From Chitinophagales bacterium (GTDB lineage Bacteria > Bacteroidota > Bacteroidia > Chitinophagales > UBA2359), in contig JAHDFD010000003.1 in the NCBI GenBank assembly GCA_020628375.1, forward strand, positions 1 through 64,000: DNA of 64,000 nt. Direction: 5' to 3'. A program made the position numbers and the translations under genes. This document shows, one piece after another, positions 18,431-26,531 of the stretch (the stretch's first letter is position 1; each line of letters starts with the position of its first letter). The notes under the pieces are model-generated. The model was not told the origin of the DNA and made no database searches. It worked only from the letters and a program-made list of their open reading frames with translations.

Positions 18431-19282
18431 ATTCCATTTATAACTTAAATTGATTAAATGTATTTTTACATACTCCTGCCCTGTTATGCCTGAAATACCT
18501 GGCATACGGTAAACTCGATAATCTTCAAAAGCATCGATACCTGGATCAAAACCAGTATTAAATATGAAACTTGATCCAATATAAAGATTGCTTTTCCCGA
18601 GCTTTACTTCGTAGCCCAATTCTAACTCAAAAGAATTGGCAAACTTATTTTCACTGATCACCCGCTCTGCAGGCTCCCACAATTCCTGAGAATCTTCATA
18701 AACTAATAGGTCGTTGTGTTTCATATAAGAGCCGATATAATTTATACCTAATAAAAAGGCTGCTCCTTTTCCTTTACCAAAAGCTTTATTCAAGCCTAGT
18801 TTCAAGAAAGTCCCACTTTCCTTAATGGTGTTTCCCTCTCTGTTTTCAGCTCTTCTGAAATGAAACCCTGTTCCAATATTTATAGAAAATATGGATTTCA
18901 CTGGAATTCTGCCAAAAACCTCTAAATGATTCAATCCATTTTGAGGGCTTAATGAAGCTAAGTTAACGATGCTTGTTTTTGTAATTCCCTTCACTCCAAA
19001 CTCATATTGGCTATCGTTCTGCGCTGATAAATTGAATGAGTGCATGAAGAAAATGAAAAGAGCGATCTTACAGAAAAAGAAACTAAATAACTTTTTTGGA
19101 GGTTCATCAGTTCGACTACGCTCACTGACCACAGTTCGACAGCCATGGCTGCCACAACGCTCACTGACCACAGTTCGATAGCGATGGCTACCACAACGCT
19201 CACTGACCACAGTTCGATAGCGATGGCTACCACAGCATTGGCTACCGCAACGCTCATTGGTTATTTTATTAATGAATTGCAT
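18410..19282 (-). CDS. Outer membrane beta-barrel protein, 5' end uncertain
   Basis: From about residue 88 on, the product is a beta-strand-rich protein with alternating hydrophobics and a C-terminal strand (INLSYKWNKK), like small outer-membrane barrels. A signal peptide (KKLFSFFFCKIALFIFF, cleaved after NLSAQ) begins near base 19096. The reading frame stays open to 19282, but residues 10-58 come from a 39-base tandem repeat that reads VVSERCGSHRYRT, which is not plausible as native sequence. The true start is therefore near 19096 or at ATG 19045, and may have been lost when repeat DNA inserted. Function unknown. Confidence 0.6.
   Translation of the reverse strand: MQFINKITNERCGSQCCGSHRYRTVVSERCGSHRYRTVVSERCGSHGCRTVVSERSRTDEPPKKLFSFFFCKIALFIFFMHSFNLSAQNDSQYEFGVKGITKTSIVNLASLSPQNGLNHLEVFGRIPVKSIFSINIGTGFHFRRAENREGNTIKESGTFLKLGLNKAFGKGKGAAFLLGINYIGSYMKHNDLLVYEDSQELWEPAERVISENKFANSFELELGYEVKLGKSNLYIGSSFIFNTGFDPGIDAFEDYRVYRMPGISGITGQEYVKIHLINLSYKWNKKPDAE
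19105..19259. repeat. Tandem 39-base repeat, three copies plus partial
   Basis: Units begin CGCTCACTGACCACAGTTCG at 19119, 19158 and 19197, and a degenerate fourth start lies at 19251. The period is 39 bases, 13 codons. It sits across the 5' end of the barrel gene. The unit contains the TTCGACTACGCTCACTGACC type of motif found between genes in Bacteroidota. Confidence 0.9.
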
Positions 19283-19317
19283 ATTATTTCATTTTAAATT
19301 GGGAAAGATATAGAATT

Positions 19318-19866
19318 CTAATTGGTATAAATTGCCACCCAAGAACCATCATCGGCAACAACCGATTTTGAGAAAGTATTTTTCGTAACTGAAAGATCAC
19401 TGAATGAAATATTATACCCACAGTAGCGACTATAATCTTCATTTCTACTGTAACTGAATGTTAAAGTATCATTTGTTTCTTCTTCGTTTTTCCAAAGAAA
19501 AGTTGAAGCATCTTCCGCTGGGTTGAGGCTTAACTCAAATGATTGATCGTCGGTAATAAGTTCATAGTTTTTTTGCCCACCGAAAGGTATAACCTCATTA
19601 TAAGTATTATCAAAAAATGATTCACATTTTGAGATTATATAACTAGTATCTTGTTCTTCTATAAGTTCATATCGGGCATTATAACGCACTTCATTGAAGC
19701 TCCAGCCTGTTTCAATATTTTCAGGCGCAAGGTAACAGCTATTTGAGGAATTAAAGATCACAAATCCTACTGAGGCAAACTCCCCTTCGTAGCATTCGCA
19801 ACTAAAATTATACAAAGGCATTGAAGCAATAATGAGTATGAGCACTTTCCAGCTATTCTTATACAT
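19318..19866 (-). CDS. Exported protein of unknown function (possible lipoprotein)
   Basis: A 182-residue protein with a hydrophobic N-terminus (VLILIIASMPLYNFSC) that ends in cysteines, compatible with either a lipoprotein or an ordinary signal peptide. The rest is Ser/Asn/Glu-rich with scattered Cys and no domain I recognise. It lies 36 bases upstream of the barrel gene's extended frame in the same direction, so they may form a pair, for example a barrel and a surface partner. Nothing in the sequence supports a specific activity. Confidence 0.65.
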   Translation of the reverse strand: MYKNSWKVLILIIASMPLYNFSCECYEGEFASVGFVIFNSSNSCYLAPENIETGWSFNEVRYNARYELIEEQDTSYIISKCESFFDNTYNEVIPFGGQKNYELITDDQSFELSLNPAEDASTFLWKNEEETNDTLTFSYSRNEDYSRYCGYNISFSDLSVTKNTFSKSVVADDGSWVAIYTN

Positions 19867-19995
19867 AATGTTTGTTTTTAGATATGTCGTTGCAATAAAT
19901 CACGATCGTCAATATTCCACTGTCAATAAAACATTAGCTTTACCCTGAAAAGTTATCTTTCATGGTTAGCAGTGTATCGATTGTAATCATTTATG

Positions 19996-21054
19996 TTAAA
20001 CATCGCAACTTGAATTAGGTAATAAACTGAATTTATTCTGTTTCTTCAAGAAATAACGATAAACAAGACTTAATCGCATCCAACCATCGTTATTAACTTT
20101 TCCAATTGTATTATTATTTACTTGCTTGTTGGCTTTTTTTCGTCTTTTAAGAATACTAAAGATATTAAACATAAAGTAAATATGCGCTTTAAAAATGGCT
20201 TTGAATGTGTTAAAATCGCCAGAGAACAAAGCACGGTAAGCAGCTACGGTATCTAATAGAATACGAATTGGAAAGCGAGTAAACAGGTAAACAGATGGGA
20301 CATTTTTAAATAATAAAATGAGATTATTCCTGAAATTCAAATATGTTTTTTTAGGATTAGCTTTGCTCAGGGTTGCTCCTCCTAAATGATAAACAACCGA
20401 TTCGGGGCAAACCATTACTTTATAGCCCGCTCGTTTTATTCTCCAGCAAAAATCAATTTCTTCCATGTGTGCAAAATAAGCTTCGTCAAGTCCCTCCATA
20501 TTATTATACAAAGATGCCCGCACGAACATGGCTGCACCACTCGCCCAAAAAACAGACTCAACTGACTCGTATTGACCGTTATCTTCTTCACAGGTATCGA
20601 ATATTCTACCTCTGCAAAAAGGGAAACCATATATATCTAAATATCCTCCACTAGCACCTGCATATTCAAAATGTGTTTTTTGCTTATAGGCAAGAATTTT
20701 AGGCTGGCAAGCTCCGATGCTCTTATCGGTTTCCATTAATGATATGATCGGTTCGATCCAATCGGGTTCGACAGCAACATCGGAATTGAGTAATACAAAA
20801 TAATCTGCTTTTATTTGCTTTAATGCTCTGTTATATCCTCCAGTAAAGCCATAATTTTTATCGAGTTGCAACCAATGCAAATTTTCATATTGTTGAGCTA
20901 CTTTTTCAGAATTATCTGAAGAAGCATTATCGGCAATCCAAATCTCAGAGTTAGGGTAAGTACTAGCCATTACAGAAGGTAGAAATGTTTCTAAGAGTTT
21001 TTCTCCATTCCAATTCAAAATAACAACTGCTACTTTTGGCATATTTGAGCTCAT
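19996..21054 (-). CDS. Family 2 glycosyltransferase (rhamnosyltransferase-like)
   Basis: A 352-residue GT-A fold enzyme. The N-terminus PKVAVVILNWNGE, the nucleotide-binding ADNASSDNS and LNSDVAVEPDW (metal-binding DxD-equivalent DV) and the acceptor-side MEEIDFCWRIKRAGYKV are typical of the WbbL/rhamnosyltransferase branch of GT2. It would add a sugar from a nucleotide donor to a cell-surface glycan on the cytoplasmic side. A perfect TACCTTTG box at 21060-21067 puts transcription start near 21053, so translation may begin at the second Met (21042). Downstream is a gene-free gap; the next gene upstream is the LpxL-like acyltransferase, a plausible envelope-glycolipid partner. Confidence 0.87.
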   Translation of the reverse strand: MSSNMPKVAVVILNWNGEKLLETFLPSVMASTYPNSEIWIADNASSDNSEKVAQQYENLHWLQLDKNYGFTGGYNRALKQIKADYFVLLNSDVAVEPDWIEPIISLMETDKSIGACQPKILAYKQKTHFEYAGASGGYLDIYGFPFCRGRIFDTCEEDNGQYESVESVFWASGAAMFVRASLYNNMEGLDEAYFAHMEEIDFCWRIKRAGYKVMVCPESVVYHLGGATLSKANPKKTYLNFRNNLILLFKNVPSVYLFTRFPIRILLDTVAAYRALFSGDFNTFKAIFKAHIYFMFNIFSILKRRKKANKQVNNNTIGKVNNDGWMRLSLVYRYFLKKQNKFSLLPNSSCDV

Positions 21055-21059
21055 GTCTG

Positions 21060-21067
21060 CAAAGGTA
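21060..21067 (-). promoter_or_regulatory. TACCTTTG -7 box upstream of the GT2 gene
   Basis: Perfect TAnnTTTG match on the minus strand, ending six bases before the annotated start. A start site about 7 bases downstream would give a very short or absent leader. Confidence 0.5.
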
Positions 21068-21129
21068 AATACACGGAGGGTTAATTATGGGTGATTATTG
21101 ATGGGTGATTATTGATGGTTGATAAGTGA

Positions 21130-22005
21130 TTATTGATTTCGGGTTTGTTTCCATCGACGGTGCGACCAGAGCCAATATTCGGGTTTCTTTTGAATAACCT
21201 TTTCTAATTTACTGAAATAGCGTTGGGTAAGCTCACCATCTTCTAATTCATTGGGATTCTCGGCGATCAAGTTGACTTCTATTTCATAAAAACCTCTTTT
21301 CTTCTTTTGTATATCTAAATAGACAACCGGGCAATCATATAGCTTTGCATACTTTTCAGGCCCATGCAAACAAGCCGTTTCTATTCCAAAAAAATCAACC
21401 CAAATAGCTTTTTCGTGGCGTGATGGTGATTGGTCTGCTACCAAGGTTATACATTTTGCTCTCGACTTATTTTTCTCAAAATATTCGTAAGTATCTTTTA
21501 AGGCAACCAACTCCGTACCATTCCGTCCTCTGCTGGCTAATGCTTTATTATTCAAATATGAATTCGACAGTTCTTTATAGAACATACACATGATATAATT
21601 CGGTAAGTGCAAGGGTGCAGATAGAGCGTATCCTTCCCAGTTTCCGTAATGTGCTGTTACACAAATCACTGTTTTGCCTTTTTCTAAATAAGGAAAAACC
21701 AATTCGGGGTTTCTTATGGTGAATCGTTGAGCTGCTTCTTTATCTGAAATGGAAAAATTCTTGACACCTTCCAATACCACATCGGCAAAATGTGTGTAGA
21801 ATGCTTTAGTTATTTGTTTGTGTTCATTTTTCGTTTTCTGAGGAAATACTTTTCTAATATTCTGTTTTACAATTTCAGAACGGTAAGCTATAATTCGAGA
21901 CAAGATAAATGCCAATAGGTCGGAGAATAAATATAATAAAGTAAAGGGTAATCTTGAAACTAATATTATGATTCCATAAAGAATATAGTTCAGTATTCGT
22001 TTCAT
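21130..22005 (-). CDS. LpxL/HtrB-type lysophospholipid acyltransferase
   Basis: A 291-residue inner-membrane-associated enzyme that would add a secondary acyl chain to lipid A or a related lipid. The N-terminal hydrophobic helix (about 7-35) anchors it. The catalytic HX4D/E motif is HYGNWEGY (about residue 118), followed by the family's substrate-binding RGRNGTELV and LVADQSPSR blocks and the C-terminal YWLWSHRRWK. Length is normal for the family. It precedes the GT2 gene in the same direction, with a gap of 75 bases made of simple sequence that grows out of its 3' end. Which lipid is acylated is not determinable. Confidence 0.88.
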   Translation of the reverse strand: MKRILNYILYGIIILVSRLPFTLLYLFSDLLAFILSRIIAYRSEIVKQNIRKVFPQKTKNEHKQITKAFYTHFADVVLEGVKNFSISDKEAAQRFTIRNPELVFPYLEKGKTVICVTAHYGNWEGYALSAPLHLPNYIMCMFYKELSNSYLNNKALASRGRNGTELVALKDTYEYFEKNKSRAKCITLVADQSPSRHEKAIWVDFFGIETACLHGPEKYAKLYDCPVVYLDIQKKKRGFYEIEVNLIAENPNELEDGELTQRYFSKLEKVIQKKPEYWLWSHRRWKQTRNQ

Positions 22006-22110
22006 GTATTAAAAGTAATGATTTGTGATAAGCAATCCAACTATTCATTAAAACGAAGGGAAATGTATGAATATTCTTTTACTTCAGAATGAAGTTTTAA
22101 TAGGTTCAAA

Positions 22111-22155
22111 CAAGCTGCTAACGTCCGTTTTAGGAGAAACGTTACAGGGTGGAAA
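22111..22155. repeat. Cassette-boundary repeat, copy A
   Basis: AAGCTGCTAACGTCCGTTTT leads to an imperfect return arm AACGTTACAGGGTGGAAA. It matches copy B (23660-23701) at most positions, in direct orientation. The AACGTC/GACGTT inverted arms and the flanking GCTGCTAACG resemble dispersed cassette-associated repeats of marine Bacteroidota. They do not satisfy the integron attC core consensus RYYYAAC/GTTRRRY. Confidence 0.8.
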
Positions 22156-22283
22156 GGTTTGCCGTTCAAGGTCACTAAAGAACTCAAACGGAAGTGATTA
22201 AGCTTTGTGTAGCATGCCTGTTGGTCAGCGATCAACAAGGGATGAGAGAAATTCAAAAATAAACAAAACTGTTTATTTTGTAC

Positions 22284-22291
22284 TAACTTTG
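22284..22291 (+). promoter_or_regulatory. TAACTTTG -7 box of the antitoxin gene
   Basis: Perfect TAnnTTTG match 21 bases before the ATG at 22313. No clear TTTG is seen at the -33 distance. As in other TA operons, the HTH antitoxin probably binds here, an inference from the family. Confidence 0.5.
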
Positions 22292-22312
22292 AATTTCATC
22301 AATTTTCAAAAA

Positions 22313-22828
22313 ATGTTACCAGCTTACGAAAAAATTAAGGGCATACATCCTGGAGCAATTTTAAAAAGAGAATTAAAAAAACGTAAAATTAAAAGTAATG
22401 CTTTAGCTCAGGCAGTAAGCGAATATCCTCAAACCATTAATGCAATAACCAAAGAACGCAGGGGCATCACTCCTCAGCTATCTATTAAGTTGGGCAACTT
22501 TTTCAATGTAACAGAAGATTATTTTATGTTGCTACAAGCAAGTTATGAAGTAACAAAAACGCTCCGCCAACAACAACGACAACCACTAAAGGGGAAATTT
22601 AGAAAACAATTATTTTGGGACACAGATTTTGACACCATAAATGCAGAGCAACACAAACATTTTATCATTCAGCGAATATTAGAACGAGGCAATGATACCG
22701 ATATTAAATCTTTAATTGATTACTACGGAGTGGCGGAAATTGAACATATCATACACACCATAAAAGGCTCATTTATTCCAGCATATAAAGAGAATATCAA
22801 AAAACACTTTTCCCAAAATATAATTTAG
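22313..22828 (+). CDS. HTH (HigA-like) antitoxin with DUF6922-type C-terminus
   Basis: A 171-residue DNA-binding protein that pairs with the nucleotidyltransferase gene behind it. Residues 8-75 form a HigA-type helix-turn-helix (HPGAILKRELKKRKIKSNAL, then ERRGITPQLSIKLGNFF). Residues 95-150 (KQLFWDTDFDTINAEQHKHF, then RGNDTDIKSLIDYYG) resemble the DUF6922 domain seen in such antitoxins. The start at 22313 removes an implausible upstream extension and puts a promoter box at a proper distance. Its TAG stop shares one base with the GTG start of the toxin gene. It appears intact, unlike the toxin. Confidence 0.85.
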   Translation: MLPAYEKIKGIHPGAILKRELKKRKIKSNALAQAVSEYPQTINAITKERRGITPQLSIKLGNFFNVTEDYFMLLQASYEVTKTLRQQQRQPLKGKFRKQLFWDTDFDTINAEQHKHFIIQRILERGNDTDIKSLIDYYGVAEIEHIIHTIKGSFIPAYKENIKKHFSQNII

Positions 22829-23398
22829 TGAGTAAGCCGATTTTCAAAAACACCGTTAGCGATTTACTTTGGGAAACATTAACCCAATTGATGAACTGGG
22901 AAGAATTAAGCACTTTTAGACTGGTTGGCGGTACAGCCCTAAGTTTACAAATAGGTCATAGAATGTCGGTGGATATTGATTTGTTCACCGATGCAGAATA
23001 TGGCAGTATCGATTTTGGACAAATGAAACAATGGGCAATAGTTGTTATGTTGGTAATTCAAAAGAAGCCCTTGTAAAACTTGATTTCTTTTATACAGAAA
23101 CCTTTGTATATCCAATAGTTGAAGTAGAGAATATTAGAATGATAAGCCTTGAAGAAATAGTGGCAATGGGCGAAAAAAGGACTTTTGGGATATTCACGCA
23201 CTGCTTGAACACTTTAGCATAAACGATATGTTAGTGTTTTATCTTAAACGCCAGTCATATCTTCACACAAAAGAAGAGCTAATAAGCGAACTCATCAACT
23301 TTTCAAGAGCTGACAAAGAACCAGACCCAATTTGCCGACAAAGTAAAAAATGGCAACTAATCAAATTAGATTTGGAAGAAGCAATAGCTGAATTTTAG
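22828..23398 (+). pseudogene. Frameshifted AbiEii/AbiGii-type nucleotidyltransferase toxin
   Basis: Three reading frames together encode one nucleotidyltransferase of the AbiEii family, the toxin partner of HTH antitoxins in type IV-like systems. Frame 1 (from GTG 22828) has the active-site start FRLVGGTALSLQIGHRMSVD then IDLF: the paired glycines (34-35) and DID acidic pair (49 and 51) are intact. The frame shifts near 23030, continues as GNSKEALVKLDFFYTETF, shifts again at the A-run at 23173-23178, and continues as DFWDIHALLEHF to EEAIAEF and a stop at 23396. Each shift looks like one missing base. The toxin is probably inactive, or the assembly has local indel errors. Confidence 0.85.
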
Positions 23399-23660
23399 AA
23401 GTCATTAAATATTTCATTTTAACATCAAAATAATAGAGTTAGGTAGAATGATATTATAAACCAGTTTTTTTAACTTGTGGTTTGGAGCTTTGGAAATGAA
23501 GATTGGAATTTTGTGAGTTTTTAGAAAAATGGTGGTTTTTGTGAACCCTAAAAACAACCTTAGAACGTCTCTATCGCCAATTACAATTTAACAAAGAATA
23601 CTTTCACTTATTGTGATAGGACGTTCGATACATTTTGGCGTAAATTTGGTTAGTCAATCA
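23399..23660. other. Gene-free cassette tail with two hairpins
   Basis: Contains a hairpin, GGTGGTTTTT at 23531-23540 pairing with AAAAACAACC at 23550-23559, and then a long-range inverted pair, GAACGTCTCTATC (23563-23575) with GATAGGACGTTC (23615-23626), with one unpaired base. The second pair has the AACGTC core that also builds the boundary repeats. Confidence 0.65.
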
Positions 23661-23701
23661 GGCTGCTAACGTCCGCATAAGGCGAGACGTTGCAGTGGAA
23701 A
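23660..23701. repeat. Cassette-boundary repeat, copy B
   Basis: AGGCTGCTAACGTCCGCATA followed by GACGTTGCAGTGGAAA. Direct copy of 22111-22155 with a clean AACGTC/GACGTT stem. The open frame of the truncated surface protein starts exactly at its right edge, with an in-frame TAA (23667) inside the repeat, so the repeat marks a junction. Confidence 0.82.
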
Positions 23702-26524
23702 AAAGGTAGATAATACAGCACCTAACTTATGTACAGAAGATGAGGAAATAATAACATTACTAAATCATAAGCTTCAAAATGTATCTGTTGGTCATGGAGG
23801 ATCAACAAAAACTTTATGCTATGGAAATAAAATTCATTCTGTAGAATTAGGTTATATTGATTATTTTGATGTGACTAACACACATAACCCTGATAATCCA
23901 GATTTATCCGATCCGAGTTATCAACCTTTTATTTGGGAACATCCTGATGGAAGCTATTCTTATGAAGAATATGCAATTGCAGAAATGAGCGGAACTTACT
24001 TTTTAACAATGACTAATATTTATGGTTGTCAAGCAAACTTTAATGTCAATATTGAGATCATACAACCAATTGAAACAATGGATCAATTAACTGACATGCA
24101 TATTTGCAATGATAATACAGAGCCAGTTAATATTGGCATTCCACCCCAATCTGATTTCACATATTTTTGGCTGAACACCGATGTAAATAGTTCATATATA
24201 AATGTTACAGAATCTGGTTACTATACACTCATTGCTACGTATATTGATGGATGTGTATATGAAAAAACTGTCCATATAACATTTGAGAGTGATAACACAT
24301 TTGATCTAAGTAGTAGTAATACATTTAACACAAACTACCTTAATATTACTTCTATAAACACAACTACAATCAATGGCGCTCTGTTTTAGGAGATGTAATA
24401 ACAGTAGATGAGACTATAGAAGTGGAAGGAGAATTAATTATTGAGAATGGTGTTACTATGATGTTTGATAATGATGCAGGTATCAATATTCAAAAAGGAG
24501 GAAGATTGATATTACGTGAAGGGGCTACGCTAACAAGCTTTTGTAACGAAAGTTGGCAAGGCGTAAAAGTTTTGGGTAATACGAATCTACATCACCCAAC
24601 TCAAGCTGAAATAGATGCAGGCAATCATCCCAATCATGGTTATTTATACACTAACAATGCAACAATAGAGCGTGCTATATGGGGAGTTATTGTGGTTGAC
24701 GAAGAAAGTCAATCATATAATTTTGATGATGGTAATATTATCCCTAACGCTAATGGAGGCGGTATTATTCAATTAAACAATACTAATTTTACAGATAATC
24801 GTTATGGCATTGCATTATTTAATCATGGAAGAAATCAAAACCATAAATCACATATAAAACAATGTGATTTTGTAAATACATACGCTTGGGAATACTTACC
24901 ATCTAATACAACTTACAGACAAATTTTACTAAGAGGTGCAGATGCTATACCTATTGAACAATGCACCTTTGAAAAAAACATGACTGATTCTCAAAGCCTT
25001 ATAGACGAAACAGTTATAGGTATTGAGGCCATAAATGGAGGCGTATTGTCAGATTCAGATGCTTGCCCTTGCGCAATGCCCAATTCTTTTAGAAATTTAG
25101 ATAAAGGTATTAAAATTACTGATTTATTGGCTTTAGGAGGACACTTTATTAGTGGTAACCAATTTTACAATGTTAAACAAGGTATTACTGCAACAGGTGC
25201 ATTTGCTGTAGAAGTTAATAATAATATATTTAATGATATACCAGCTGGTATTAATAATGATGAAGCAACTTGGGGAATATATACCGATAATTGTGTAGCA
25301 CAACGTATTGAACAAAACAGCTTTAGAACTACAGTAAATAGTGATTTTACAAGAGGATTAATTGTAAAAGACTCAGATGCACTAACAACTAATACTGAAG
25401 ATTTTAATATAGTAAAAGATAATTCTTTCTTAGGTGCTTTTGAGGCGGGTATTTTATGGCAAGGAAAAAATGATTTTGTGGATATTGATTGTAATCATTT
25501 TGGTGGTACTAGCTGGGATGATCCAAAAGCCGATTGGCAATTGGCGAATAGTGATGATTTTGATTTCTCTTTAAATGAACAAGGGTGTAAAGATATTGGA
25601 GGTATTGAGGAAACAGAACCCCCATTTTCCAACCAATGGCATGATGGTACAAGTGGCGCACATATAGAAAACCTTACTGGAATAACACAAACACTTTCTC
25701 TAAACTGGCAAGACAATTCTGAGCCAACTTTGTATGACATAAATGTTGAAGTGGATAATTTTATAAATTGTGGTAGCTCTTCACTATGTATAAATAATTG
25801 GGGTGGCACTGGTGGCACAACAGGAGGTAATGGTGGTACACCAGCAAGCAATCCTTCAAGTACTTGTAGAATGGCTTATAATCCAATAATAGATAATATA
25901 AAATCTAATGAAAAGGAACAAGTCAGAGATGAAATGGTTTGTTTGGCAACCGATTTTAGTCATACATTCTTAACCGCTACTAACATTAAAGAAGGGGATT
26001 TAGCAATGGCTCAGTTTTACTTAGATAAAGTTACAGATACTGACAAGTATGCCATAGCAAAAGTTCAATACCAAGACATAATCACTAGTATGCAAGATGG
26101 TACAGGTAAGTCTAACGAAGCTTTTGTGCGTACAGAAAGCAAAGCAATAAAGAAGCCTTTATCACTTGAAAACAATATGGCTGCATCCGCTTTGGCTTTT
26201 TTATCAGGAAATACCAAAGCTAAAATTGTTGATATAACTTATAATAATAGTTTGGAAAACAAGCCAAGTCCTAAACAATCTTTTTTTACCATATATCCTA
26301 ATCCAAGTGGTAGTAATAGCCGTATTCAATTAAATTTACATGATTCAGAGGATGTTGTTCAAGTTATTGAAATAAGCAATTTGAATGGTAGAATACTTAG
26401 TAAAATACAAAATATTACTGACAAGTACATCAATATCGGTAATTTATCTTCTGGTATTTACCTAATAACTGTTACCACACAAGGTGGCTCAGTATATACC
26501 GAAAAACTAAGTGTAGTAAAATAA
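23700..26524 (+). pseudogene. T9SS surface protein, 5'-truncated and frameshifted
   Basis: Coding-like sequence begins at the edge of repeat B with no start codon or signal peptide (reads GKVDNTAPNLCTEDEEI). It continues in frame through 24370 with bacterial Ig-like, PKD-like sequence (YGNKIHSVELGY, then MTNIYGCQANFNV), then shifts by one base to the frame reading WRSVLGDVITVDETIEVEGE. The second part has beta-helix or right-handed-repeat features (GGRLILREGATLTSF; many N-rich turns) and a complete type A T9SS sorting domain (IYPNPSGSNSRIQ, then NLSSGIYLITV and YTEKLSVVK). In the present form the product could not be exported. Internal starts GTG 23871 and GTG 24422 are unlikely to be genuine. 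Confidence 0.8.
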
Positions 26525-26531
26525 TTGAGCT

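Larger units (their letters stand above)
22006..22312. other. Gene-free left flank of the toxin cassette
   Basis: Holds repeat copy A (22111-22155), a TTGGTCAGCGATCAA palindrome at about 22221-22235 that resembles the core of the repeat at the window start, and a TAACTTTG promoter box at 22284-22291. No convincing reading frame. Confidence 0.65.

Noticed and set aside
19105-19259. CRISPR array
   Set aside because: The 39-base units are contiguous with no unique spacers, so this is a tandem repeat.
22111-23701. Repeats as integron attC sites
   Set aside because: The AACGTC/GACGTT arms are suggestive, but the required RYYYAAC and GTTRRRY core boxes are not matched and no integrase is seen in the window.
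25495-25851. Antisense frame of 118 residues in the T9SS gene
   Set aside because: It is a shadow of the coding strand with no start context or composition of its own.
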